From Palaemon carinicauda (Eukaryota > Arthropoda > Malacostraca > Decapoda > Palaemonidae): a stretch of 64,000 nucleotides of DNA. How positions within the stretch are numbered: the first letter of the stretch is position 1; each line of letters opens with the position of its first letter. Made by a program: the position numbers and the translations under genes. The notes beneath the pieces were generated by a model. It was not told where the DNA came from and searched no databases. It worked only from the letters and a program-made list of their open reading frames with translations. The stretch is taken from positions 22,163,666 to 22,227,665 of the forward strand of contig NC_090730.1 in NCBI RefSeq assembly GCF_036898095.1, written 5' to 3'. Positions 51,180-62,682 of this stretch are shown in pieces.

Positions 51180-52395
51180 AAGCCGTTAAAACTTCAGGTT
51201 ATGTAAAGAATAAATATGGACTAGTCAGGTGCACTGACCAAATTTTCGTTTTGAGACATGTACAGCAATGTCTAGAATATAGAAATCTTCTTTTGATGGC
51301 ATTTGCGGACTATGAAAAAGCCTTTGATAGTGTGCACCGGCCAATTTTGTGGAGAGTCCTGCGTCATTATGGAACTCCTCATAAATATGTAAATATTATT
51401 AAGTCTGCTCATGAACATAGCAAGTGCAAAGTTCATGTTAATGGAGTCTTATCAAGTGGGTTTCCAGTGAACAGCAGAGTACTCTAAGGGAATGTGTTGT
51501 CACCTATGTTGTTTATCCTCCTCGTGGATTTTGTAATGCGTAGAAGAGTCAGAGATGGTGGAGAAGGATTGGACTGGATTGGTGATGATAATTTAGCAGA
51601 GCTAGAGTATGCTGATGTTGCTGTCCTTGTTAGCAGAACACCACAGGATTTGCAATTCTTGCGTACCAGAATGCAAGAAGTATTAAATGAGGTTGGGCTC
51701 AAGATTAATAGAAGAAAGACAAAGATGATGATAACGGAATGTGCAATGGAAGGTGAAATATCATTGGAAGGAGAAAGGATTAATGGGGTTGAATCATTCA
51801 AGTGTTGAGGAACTATGATCTCCAATACAGAGAGTTTAGTGAAAAATCTTGAAAAAAGCAAATCAGACAATGGCTAGGTTAAGTAGAATTCGGAGATCAG
51901 ATCGCCTGAAATTACATATAAAAATCAGACTACTGTATATATCAGTTTGGTGAGATCAGTGTTACTCTATGGACATGAGTCATGGTATGACAATGAAACC
52001 ATCTCAAATGAATTTAGTAGGTTTGAGAACAAAGCCCTCAGAAGGATATTGGGAGTTAAGTGGCCGGACAGGATTAGAAATGAAACTAGAAGAGAGATTA
52101 CTTGAGTGCCATGTGTTGATGAGATCATGATGAGGGGTAGATGGAGATGGTTTAGACATGCGCTTCGCACTCCCCGGGAGAGATGAGTATACCAAACGTT
52201 CAGCTGGGCTCCACAAGACACCAGAATAGTCTGAAGACACAGGCCTACATGACTGAGGACTATGAAGCATGAAGTAGGATATGATGAATGGAGGAGTATT
52301 GAATTAAAAGCTCAAGATAGAGATGACTGGCGAAACCTGACCGAGGCCATCTGCGTCAATAGGCATTAGAGGAGATGATGATGATGAGTTGCCTC
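51180..52395 (+). mobile_element. RTE-like LINE, 3' part, decayed
   Basis: RT signatures: LLLMAFADYEKAFDSVHRP (motif A), then a stop at 51,485-51,487 where the Gln of the Q-G motif would be (GNVLSPMLFILL follows), and YADVAVLV in place of YADD, so the catalytic box is damaged. After several breaks the C-terminal part reads LLYGHESW, RRWRWF-like GRWRWFRHALR, and ends DRDDWRNLTEAICVNRH. This end is typical of RTE-type or related endonuclease-RT elements. The 5' half is missing. The class is inferred from the C-terminal pattern. Confidence 0.8.
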
Positions 52396-52672
52396 GAGTT
52401 GAAGTGGCCTATTGGAAACGTCCTTGCCTGGCGATCGTCGGACTGGGGTTCGAGTCTCACTCAAGCTAGATAGTTTCTTGTGTGTGCTATCTCACCATCT
52501 TTGTGAGCAAAGGAAGGGGGTTGGGGGAGCCTATAGGTCTACCTCCCGAGTCATCAGCAATCATTGCCTAGCCCTCCCTGGTCCTAGCTTGGATGGAAAG
52601 GACATTGTCCTGCTAGCTAGGGCTTTGTCACTTTCCCTTGCCTCTGCTATTCATGAGTGGCCTTTAACCCTA
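52388..52672 (+). mobile_element. tRNA-derived SINE, copy 3
   Basis: A box A-like gtggcctattggaaacg at 52,404 and a box B-like ggggttcgagtctcac at 52,445 are followed by the body shared with the copies at 23,441 and 24,715, ending gagtggccttta. It stands directly after the LINE 3' end. Confidence 0.88.
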
Positions 52673-54437
52673 TAAGCGGATATTCATCTGCAGTTATGAT
52701 TGGGATTCAATCAAAATAATAGATTCGATCATGAGATTAAGATGAAGACCTGTCATGAAACATACTCAGAGTTAATCTTTATTCTTATCTCTGAAGAAGA
52801 CTTCACCACGACACCGGGTACATAAAATCATTTAAAAATCTAGCTGGATTTTACCATCTAGAATATTGTTTATGGCACGGGAAAAAAAACTCAATTATAG
52901 TAATAATCATAAGCTTAGAACATTTGCACCTATCTCTTGAATCAGAGAGTGCCCGCAAACTTATTTTGCCGAGTGAACTGTGAGCAGTTAGTAACCAGGA
53001 ACCGAATTTGCCTTGCCAGTCTTGGCAGTTTATTCCAGCAGCTATGTTCCCCTTATTGTAGTGTCGTTTCATTTATCATGACGCCATGGAAATGAAAATC
53101 AACCAATTGATGTCAGGATACTTAGTAGGGGCGTGTAGGTCTACTCATCTTACCTCTGAGAGCTATCGCAGGCGGTGGTGTTCCACCACGCAGACCGAGT
53201 TCCTCAAGATTATTGTAAGACTTTCGTTGTTAATTTCATTGTAGTCTTCATTCAAGTCAGTATATGTAAATTTTATTTCACGTATTTTGGGCACGAAGTC
53301 TTACTTAAACTGTTTGAGTGTTATATGATTTGTGAGAGATGTGAACAAGGACTTATGTAATGTTCTTTTATATTTTTATGAGGTATTGCATCATGTTTGA
53401 TAGGAAATATTCAATTCTTATATTGGGCCATGTGCATTGGAATTTCCCCGAAAATCCTAGTGTTAAGATGTTATCCTTTTTTTTTTTTATTTCCGAGAAC
53501 GGCGGGTGGGCGGAGCTAGCTAGGGAGGGTTGCCGTGAGTAGGGTTGGCTCTCCTGTTCAATACATGATAGTTGGAAACTCTGGCGTTGCTGTTAGGCCA
53601 GCCCCCCACTCTTATCAGATCTTTTGGAATCTTCTGGAAGTAACTAAGTTTCATATAAAGGCAACTCTAGGGTTGCATAGATGAGATAGAGAATCCCAGC
53701 CTTAAGTCATAGCCATCTCCCTCTCTCTCTCACATACGCATCTCAGTATATTGTTTTAAAAGTGTTCAGTGACGTATATAAGTTTTGGTGTGACAGGTTT
53801 TTGTAAACATAGTGAGTATTTAAAAAAATTCTCTCAGTTTTTGTAAATGGCCCTTTAGTAAGGTGAAAAGTATTTGTATCGTGATCTGGTCATCTATTGT
53901 TATAAGTATCAAACTTAAATGTTGTATTCAGATTTAATTTCAAGTGAAACAAGTGATTGTATAATTTTCTTAAGTATTATTTCTTTTGTCTCAGTCGGAG
54001 GTTTTATTCAGATTTAATATTCCAAGTCATTTAATTATATAATTTTTAGATTGTAACATTTTTGTCTTAATCTAAGCTTTGTTCAGACTTAATATTTTGA
54101 GTGATTCATTTTGTTTTTATGCAAATTCTTTCAAAGTGTTGTAATTTATATAGAATATATTTATTTTTGCCAAGAGTGTATTATTCTAATCTCCAGTGTT
54201 TAAATTAGTATTCGCTCGTATCTTGTTAAAGAATCATAGTAAGAGTTTGTTTGAATAAGTCTTAAGAATAAGGAGTTATATAACTGTCTCAGAGTTCGGG
54301 TATTAATATTTTCAAGTATAACAGATTTAATGTAAAAGCGAACAGGCGAGTTTGGAATTCGAGAGGTTGTTTAGCTTGCCAGCCGTAATATATACTGTAT
54401 ATTATTATATGTATGGTTCCCAGACATGGGACCATAG

Positions 54438-54438
<1 letters not shown>
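52673..54438. other. Intergenic or intron DNA, nothing firmly recognised
   Basis: Mostly AT-rich. A small hairpin (ggtggtgttccaccac) lies near 53,173. The region 53,560-53,760 has a TATA-like ttcatataaaggcaac and could be part of an LTR, but no partner was found. No kinase exon is recognisable on the minus strand. Confidence 0.4.
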
Positions 54439-54520
<82 letters not shown>

Positions 54521-54595
54521 TACATACACACACATACACTCTTTCATCCAATACATTCATTCACAAACATACACACACACACATACACTTTCTGA
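54439..54595 (+). repeat. (TA)n followed by (CA)-rich microsatellite
   Basis: About 35 TA units (54,439-54,510), then imperfect CA repeats to about 54,590. Confidence 0.95.
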
Positions 54596-54814
54596 GTGGG
54601 GACACCTTAACGTGATGAAAGGGTTTGTGTATTGCCATGGTCAGCAAAGCTGTAATTGTCAGGTCACCCATACTAAGTTGGTTTGCTGTAAGCTATCAGA
54701 GTAAAGTCTCCCACGATCACCAATCTGCAATGGCCATGGATAGTGACTGTATATTGTTTTTGTCAGCGTTAAAGACAGTAGGATTTTAATTGGCAATACA
54801 TATACTGAACTCAC

Positions 54815-54971
54815 CGATTTTCAAGGACTTCTCGTCAGCAGAACCGTCCCTGTATTTCCTGAAGTTCCCGTCAACTTTTATTGAATTCTTCATCTTTGTG
54901 ATCTGTCCCTTGTGTAACCCTGAGCCATCATGGGTATTGCAGAAATGCCATAAGCTCCAAAGATTTTCAAC
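54815..54971 (-). CDS. SH3-SH2 gene exon after SH2, unrecognised
   Basis: Bounded by ctctctacacag and atcg|gtgagt, it joins in phase 0 to the SH2 exon and is open for 52 codons: VENLWSLWHFCNTHDGSG, LHKGQITKMKNSIKV and so on. It has no kinase motif (no glycine loop, no VAIK). It ends with one base over, so a further exon is needed. The other two frames have early stops. Confidence 0.65.
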
Positions 54972-57900
54972 CTGTGTAGAGAGAAGACTATGAGCATGTG
55001 GAATCTACTCTTATTGCATTAGCTAATAGATGTACTAATATCTGTGAAAAACAACAGATGATAGGTTCTAGATTGAGAGTATGTTAGGTTTTTGAGGAAA
55101 AGTATGGCTTCAGTGATTTTCAGAATGAGGATAGGAAATGTGCGATACATTATAAGACACGGAAGCAAAAGGAAACTGGCTTCTTATGAGATGTGAAATG
55201 TTGTTGGCTTAGGTATTGCTACTAATGCTGGAAGACAGCCATAATCTCTTCAATGGTCAGACGACCAGTGTCTGCATGAAACGGGCTTTTCATTGGTGAC
55301 GTGTGACACAGCTGTAATGTCTTCAATGGTCTGAGGACCAGCGTCTGTATAAAATGGGCTTTTCATCGGTGCGTGTAAGCAAATGTGAAGAGAAGATTAT
55401 GTAGAAGGTTATGTCAAGATTTGTTGCTTGAGGTATAGGAAGGATCGAAAGAATGTACAGTATGTAGGCAATAGGCGAGCATCAGAGGAAATTAGTTGGC
55501 CATAAATATCACCATTTGTATTAACCATTCTAAGAGGCATAGCCAAGGTGCTAATCGTAGTAGTATCTAATCTGATGAATATGAATTAATTTTGAATCAC
55601 AACTCAATAAGCCAGAAATGGATGGACATAACCCACTCCCTTCATAGAACGTTCCGTACCTTGATGCACGGTTTAGTAAGCTGTGGGATGGATCCAGTTT
55701 GGTCTCCCTGGAAATACCTTACAAGCTCTGGTAGAGATTTGAACTTTCTGTACGATATACAGCATCCATTACTAATAGTGGTGTTAATGATGTAATGGCG
55801 AACCTTGTCCCCACAACGGACTGGAAATAGGGGTAAGAATATTATTGATATGTTGTACAAAAACTACATATTCATCACTTCAGAAGCTTTGTGCATTCAC
55901 AGAACCTGTTACTTGGTTTCTAGATAAACTATTACTTTGAAGACTTCTAAGCTTTAAAGACATTCCTAGATAAGGTAAGACTGTATAGTACTTTTCAATT
56001 GTGAAATATTAAGGGTAGCAACGTACTGAGGCAATGTATTCATTCTTATGTATGCAGCATGTAAGTGGAGAGAATTATACATGCATCTCTGACATTGAAA
56101 TTTTATTCTGGACAACCAACACCAACTAAATGATAAGAAGAATAGTCTTCAGGGTATTCTTATATTGGTATTCACCTGATAAGGAGTACCCATCATTTCT
56201 CGATTCTGCGTTGCGGATGAGGAAGGAACCAGTCTGGTTCCTTGGGGACATAAGCAGATGCTCACTCTTCAATCTTGTCACTTCAGGAAAGTACCATCTG
56301 TGGAAGATAAATGGCTGTGAATGTTTGTTTTGGTTGGTGGATAGACAACTATCCTGTTTCTTGTGTTTCTTACTAGGTAAACTGCATCCCTAGTTGGTAA
56401 AGCAGAATGCTATAAGCCTAAGGGCTCCAACAGGGAAAAGTAACTAGGCAGAGAAAGGGGATAAGGAAATTAATGAATTTTATAAAAATGATTGAATAGA
56501 GAATATTGAATATCTGAAGATCAGTAATATTATTAAGAAAGATGTCATATGTAATCTATGAAGAGACTTATGTCAGCCTATTCAATCTAAAAACATTCGT
56601 TGCAAGGGTGAACCAATGAAATTTCAACATTCAACTGCCTGATTAAGAATATCGTTGCACAATCTAGTAACAGCTGGAATAAAACTTATAGAATACTGTA
56701 TAGTTATGAACCTGATAATGGAGAAGGCAAGAATGTTCGAACAAATTGCATACTATGTACCAGATGGTACAGTCTGGGAAGATTCGAATGCAAAGGATGG
56801 TTAGAATTATGAAAAATCTTGTGTAACATGCACAAAGAACCAACTGTGACGGTGTCAGAGATTATTATCTAGATCAGGAATAAGAAATTTAATAGACCAC
56901 AAGTTCCTGTCCAACAAATTAAGAAGAGAGTCATACTCGAAACAAGGTAGAATGAAAGAATTAAATTTTTTTTAGAATAGACTGATCACCAAAAGTCTTA
57001 AAAGGCTTTCTAAATAAGCCATTTGTTTTGCAATAGACCAAGAAGCAGACAGATTGTGTTTTTTAAAAGTAAATCGGCTATCAAGAATCACACCTAAAAT
57101 TTTAAGTCGTATAAAGTTAAAAATGACCAAAGCCGAGATTCGGATGTTGAGGACTTCTTACAATATACTTTTGAGTTTTATTAGGGTTCAACTTCATTTC
57201 CCATAATTTGTACCATGTATTTATTTTAGGTAGATCTCTACTAAGGGATTCGGCAACCCCAGATCTACATTCAGGAAATGAAATTGATGCAAAGAGAGTA
57301 GCATCGTCAGCATATACAACATGTATGTACAGTAGTATGAAAAGTAATGAGCCAGGAATACTACCCTGGGGAACACCAGATATCATATTTTTATACTCGC
57401 CATGGTGCCCATCAACAACTACTCTTTGCAATCTATTACTCAAAAGATTCAACAATAAAGCTAAGGAAAGAACCACCTACTTCTAACGGTTTGAGTTTGA
57501 AAACAAAGGCTTCATGATTAACATGGCCAAAGGCAGCCCTAAAATCAAGGCCAATTATATGCACTTCCTGATCATAATCAAGGGATTTCTGTACAGCATT
57601 GGAGATTGTAAGGGTATCACATGCTCCAAGGCCTTTGCGAGAGCAACTAGGGAAAAGTTTATTACCTTCAGCATACCTATTTAGACGTTTTGCCTGCCAA
57701 AAGACAAATATGGTTGTGGCTAAATAGAAGGACAGAACTAGAGGAACGACTAATCACATACTGTATTTTGGTCTACTAGTGCGACAAAAAAAGTCTTGAA
57801 AACGGTTAGTGCCTAACGCTCAAGTTGAAGTGAATTGTAATCATGCATGAATGATCTTCCAGTTATTCACATAAATACAATGCAACGACAATAAAGTATT

Positions 57901-58073
57901 TTACCTCTTGTAGGAGATAACTGTATTTCTTATGCTAACTCAATGTTTGCTCATGATGTAATGCCAGAAGCCGCGTCTGTAAGCAGCATTAAATCCCCTT
58001 GCAAGCCACTAAATTTCAGACAATGATACAGCCAGTATGATTAAATTACACTAAATCCATTGCCTGTCACGTA

Positions 58074-58126
<53 letters not shown>

Positions 58127-61100
58127 AAGCTAAGCTACAACTTTCGTTGGAAAAGCAGAATGTTTTAAGTCCAAGGGCTCTAACAGGGAAAATAGCCCAG
58201 TGAGACAAGGAAACGAGGAAATAAACAAGCTGCGAGAGACATGATGAACTTAAAAAAATGAGAACAGTAACAAAATTGAATTAAATATTTCATATATAAA
58301 CTATAAAAACTTAAAAAAAAACAAGAGGAATAAAAACAAGACAGAAATGGGGCCGGAGATAAAGCTACAGCTCCTTTTTATAAACACCTCCAAATTGTCC
58401 TTGCAAAAGACCTTTGGTTCAGTCTATTCTCCCTTGTCTATCCATACCATTGGTGTTTGCTGTCGCTGTGTCATCCTGTTTTGACTTCGATTCCTAAAGC
58501 AAATAGACCGATTACTCGCACCCACCATAGATTTCACAATTTATTTTTAGTCTGAGATGTCTGTGAAACGGTTGATTTTGCTTTTCCATAAAAAGGGGGT
58601 TTTATTGAATGTTTTGCCATTTCGCTGACAATTTTGTGAATACGGAAATGAGATGATCATATAAAAGCCATCACTGCATCTCATATGGCATACTGTAGGT
58701 ATTAGTTGATGGGCTTTTCAGCATTCTTTCAGCCTCTTAGCTGAACTTGTTTTACATCCTACTACTTTTCCTCCATTCTTGTTTCCTTTCTTCCATCTTG
58801 CAGTTCAACCTCTTCTAACTTTTGTCTTATAGTTTAACTCATAGATTTTACCCCAGAATCATAGATGCATATAAGTACCGAAGGGCCTCGCAGATGCTAG
58901 CACAGGGATATACCTTACAGCTTAAATACATGAATCCAAAATCCTGGCAAGTGTTCATTGTTCATATTTAGGTGAAAAATTGATACAGGGTAAGACACGA
59001 CAAAAAAATTGACACGGGGTAAGACAAGACGAAAAATTGATATAGGGTAAGACAAGATGAAAAATTGATACAGGATAAGACATGACGGAAAATTGATTAG
59101 GGTGAGACACGACAAAAAAATTGACACGGGGTAAGACAAGACGAAAAATTGATATAGGGTAAGACAAGATGAAAAATTGATACAGGATAAGACATGACGG
59201 AAAATTGATACGGGGTAAGACACGGTGAAAAATTGATTAGGGTGAGACACGACAAAAAAATTGACACGGGGTAAGACAAGACGAAAAATTGATATAGGGT
59301 AAGACAAGATGAAAAATTGATACAGGATAAGACATGATGGAAAATTGATACAGGGTAAGACACGATGAAAAATTGATTAGGGTGAGACACGACAAAAAAA
59401 TTGACACGGGGTAAGACAAGACGAAAAATTGATATAGGGTAAGACAAGATGAAAAATTGATATAGGGTAAGACAAGATGAAAAATTGATACGGGTAAGAC
59501 ATGACGAAAAATTGATACATGGTAAGACAGGGGTAGGCCAACTTACTCAAATTCTGGCACAGTTGAATATTCAGCGATGTATTTCTCTGGAACATAACCC
59601 ACTTTACCCTTGTTCTTCTTGATCAGACACCAGCTAGGACTGGCATTTAGAACCTGGAAATAAGAAATGGAAGAATCTTTACAAACCGGAATGAAGAAGC
59701 AAGGTTAGAAAAAAAAGGATTTGAGAATATACGAACAACCTGAGTGAAGCTAACAAGGATTAGAAAAAAAAAAACTTGAATGGAGCAAATTGAGAATTCT
59801 TTAGCAATCTGGGTAAAATCAATTGAGAATCCTTATGCAACCCGAATGGAGCTAAATGATAATTCTTTGAAAACTTGAGTGGAGCTAATTGATAATCCTT
59901 TGAAAACTTAAGTGAAACTAATTGATAATCCTTTGAAAACTTGAGTGGAGCTAAATGATAATTCTTTGAAAACTTGAGTGAAGCTAATTGATAATTCTTT
60001 GAAAACTTAAGTGAAGCTAATTGATAATTCTTTGAAAACTTGAGTGGAGCTAATTGATAATCCTTTGAAAACTTAAGTGAAACTAATTGATAATCCTTTG
60101 AAAACTTGAGTGGAGCTAATTGATAATCCTTTGAAAACTTGAGTGAAGCTAATTGATAATCCTTTGAAAACTTAAGTGAAGCTAATTGATAATCCTTTGA
60201 AAACTTGAGTGAAGCTAATTGATAATCCTTTGAAAACTTGAGTGGAGCTAATTGATAATCCTTTGAAAACTTGAGTGGAGCTAATTGATAATCCTTTGAA
60301 AACTTGAGTGGAGCTAATTGATAATCCTTTGAAAACTTGAGTGGAGCTAATTGATAATCCATTGAAAATTTGAAGTTGATTGAAAATCCTTTGAAAACTT
60401 GAATGAAGCTAATTAAGAATCCTTTAACAACTCTTTTAACAACAGAAATGAAGGTAATTGAGAGTTTTAACAACCAGAATAAAGATAAATAAATCATTTG
60501 AAAAACTGAATGAAGCTTATTGAGAATCCTTTAACAATCTGAATGTAGCTAATTAAGAATCCTTGAACAACTTGAATACGATTAATTGAGAATCTTTCAG
60601 CAACCTCAGTGAAGCTGATTGAGGATTCTTGTAAAATCTTGAATGAAGCTATTTTGAAAGCATGAATTAAGAATTAAGAATTGTTAACAACCTGAATTAA
60701 ATTAATTGAGAATCATTTAGCAACCTTAGTGAAGGTGATTGAGAATTCTTTGACAAACAAATTGAATGAAGCTAAATGAGAATCCTTAAGCAACCTGACT
60801 GATGCTTATTGAGAATCCTTTAGCAACTTGACTGAAGCTTATTGAGAATCCTTTAGCAACCTGACTGAAGCTTATTGAGAATCCTTTATCAGCCACAAGA
60901 ATCCTTTAGCAACCTGACTGAAGCTTATCAAGAATCCTTTGACAACCATAAGAATCCTTTAACAACCTGGCTGAAGCTTATTGAGAATCCTTTATCAGTC
61001 AAAAGAATCCTTTAGCAATCTGACTGAAGCTTATTGAGAATGCTTTAACAACCATAAGAATCCTTTAGCAACCCGATTGAAGCTTATTGAGAATCCTTTA

Positions 61101-62010
61101 GCAACCTGACTGAAGCTTATTGAAAATCCTTTAACAGCCATAAGAATCCTTAAGCAACCTGACTGAAGCTTATTGAGAATCCTTTAGTAACGACTGAAGC
61201 TTATTTAGAATCCTTTAACAACCATAAGAATCCTTTAGCAACCTGACTGAAGCTTATTGAGAATCCTTTATCAGTCAAAAGAATTCTTTAGCAACCTGAC
61301 TGAAGCTTATTGAGAATCCTTTATCAGTCAAAAGAATCCTTTAGCAATCTGACTGAAGCTTATTGAGAATCCTTTAACAGCCATAAGAATCCTTTAGCAA
61401 CCCGATTGAAGCTTATTGAGAATCCTTTAGCAACCTGACTGAAGCTTATTGAAAATCCTTTAACAGCCATAAGAATCCTTAAGCAACCTGACTGAAGCTT
61501 ATTGGGAATCCTTTAGTAACGACTGAAGCTTATTTAGAATCCTTTAACAACCATAAGAATCCTTTAGCAACCTGACTGAAGCTTATTGAGAATCCTTTAA
61601 CAACCATAAGAATCCTTTAGCAACCTGACTGAAGCTTATTGAGAATCCTTTAACAACCATAAGAATCTATTAGCAACCTGACTGAAACTTATTGAGATCC
61701 TTTAACAACCATAAGAATCCTTTAGCAACCTGACTGAAGCTTATTGAGAATCCTTTAACAACCATAAGAATCTGTTAGCAACCGACTGAAGGTTATTGAG
61801 AATCCTTTAGCAACCTGACTGAAGCTTTTTGAGAATCCTTTAGCAACCTGACTGAAGCTTATTGAGAATCCTTTAACAGCCAGAGTTAAACGGAATGAGA
61901 ATCCTTTCACAACCTGAATTAAACTTATTGAATTAAATGATGCAAAATTTAAATCTAATTTAACATGTTGAGTAACGTGTAGCCTATATAAACATTTAGT
62001 TGCACATTAT

Positions 62011-62072
<62 letters not shown>

Positions 62073-62625
62073 GCTAAGCTGTATCCCTAGTTGGAAAAGC
62101 AGGATGCTATGAATCCAAGGGCTCCAACAGGGGAAATAGCCCAGTGAGGAAAGGAAATAAGGAAACAGATAGAATAGAATGCTCGAGTGTACCCTCAATT
62201 AGGAGAACTCTAACAGCGCGATTTCTAAATAAATATGAAGATGATTAAAGGATTATCTCAAGTTCTAAAAACTAGAGTAACTCCAAGATCTATATGTAAT
62301 AATTCTTGTGAAAGTCTATGGGTTATAAATGCTCTAAGTCTTTGGATCTTTTGAGATGTGTATTAGATCTTTCAGTATGTGTTTATTAGAAAATATCGGG
62401 AGCCAGTAAAGCCTTGAATACCTGTGGAGAATTTCCTAGAGAATTATATGATCTATTTATAATTCTAGATAATGTAGACTAGGTAGTCATATAAACTATA
62501 AATAGATCTAGAGAAATTCTAAAAATGTAGAATTTGTAAATAATGCTAGAGAAGCTCTCAAAACAATATGTGAGTTTTAGATACCACTAGAAATTCTGTG
62601 AATGGTATGGTGTCTTGAGTTAACC

Positions 62626-62682
<57 letters not shown>

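Noticed and set aside
53164..53230. Possible final exon of the SH3-SH2 gene (ends ctcagag|gtaaga on the minus strand)
   Set aside because: No convincing acceptor, low-complexity reading (Gly/Pro-rich) and an internal palindrome; it does not provide an end for the gene.
53560..54440. Possible LTR (TATA-like ttcatataaaggcaac with downstream AT-rich region)
   Set aside because: No second LTR, primer binding site or retroviral-type gene was found near it.
54289..54615. Frames with long Ile-Tyr or Thr-His runs, also at 33,406-33,733 and 50,056-50,238
   Set aside because: Translations of TA and CA microsatellites.
59543..59545. TAA as the stop codon of the SH3 gene
   Set aside because: The preceding GA|gtaagt is a consensus donor, and splicing to the exon at 56,297 gives a continuous SH3-SH2 protein in exact Src-like spacing.
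58915..59595. Several overlapping minus-strand frames with YPISIFRLVLP-like repeats
   Set aside because: They all run through the 28-bp/140-bp minisatellite and reflect its periodicity, not a gene.
59760..60497. 245-codon open frame on the minus strand with LAPLKFSKDYQ repeats
   Set aside because: It is a by-product of the 33-bp minisatellite: the unit is a multiple of three and lacks stops in one frame. No domain, and it lies in an intron of the SH3-SH2 gene.
58960..61925. Regularly spaced repeats that might suggest a CRISPR array
   Set aside because: The units are contiguous tandem repeats without unique spacers, in a eukaryotic intron, with no cas genes. These are minisatellites.
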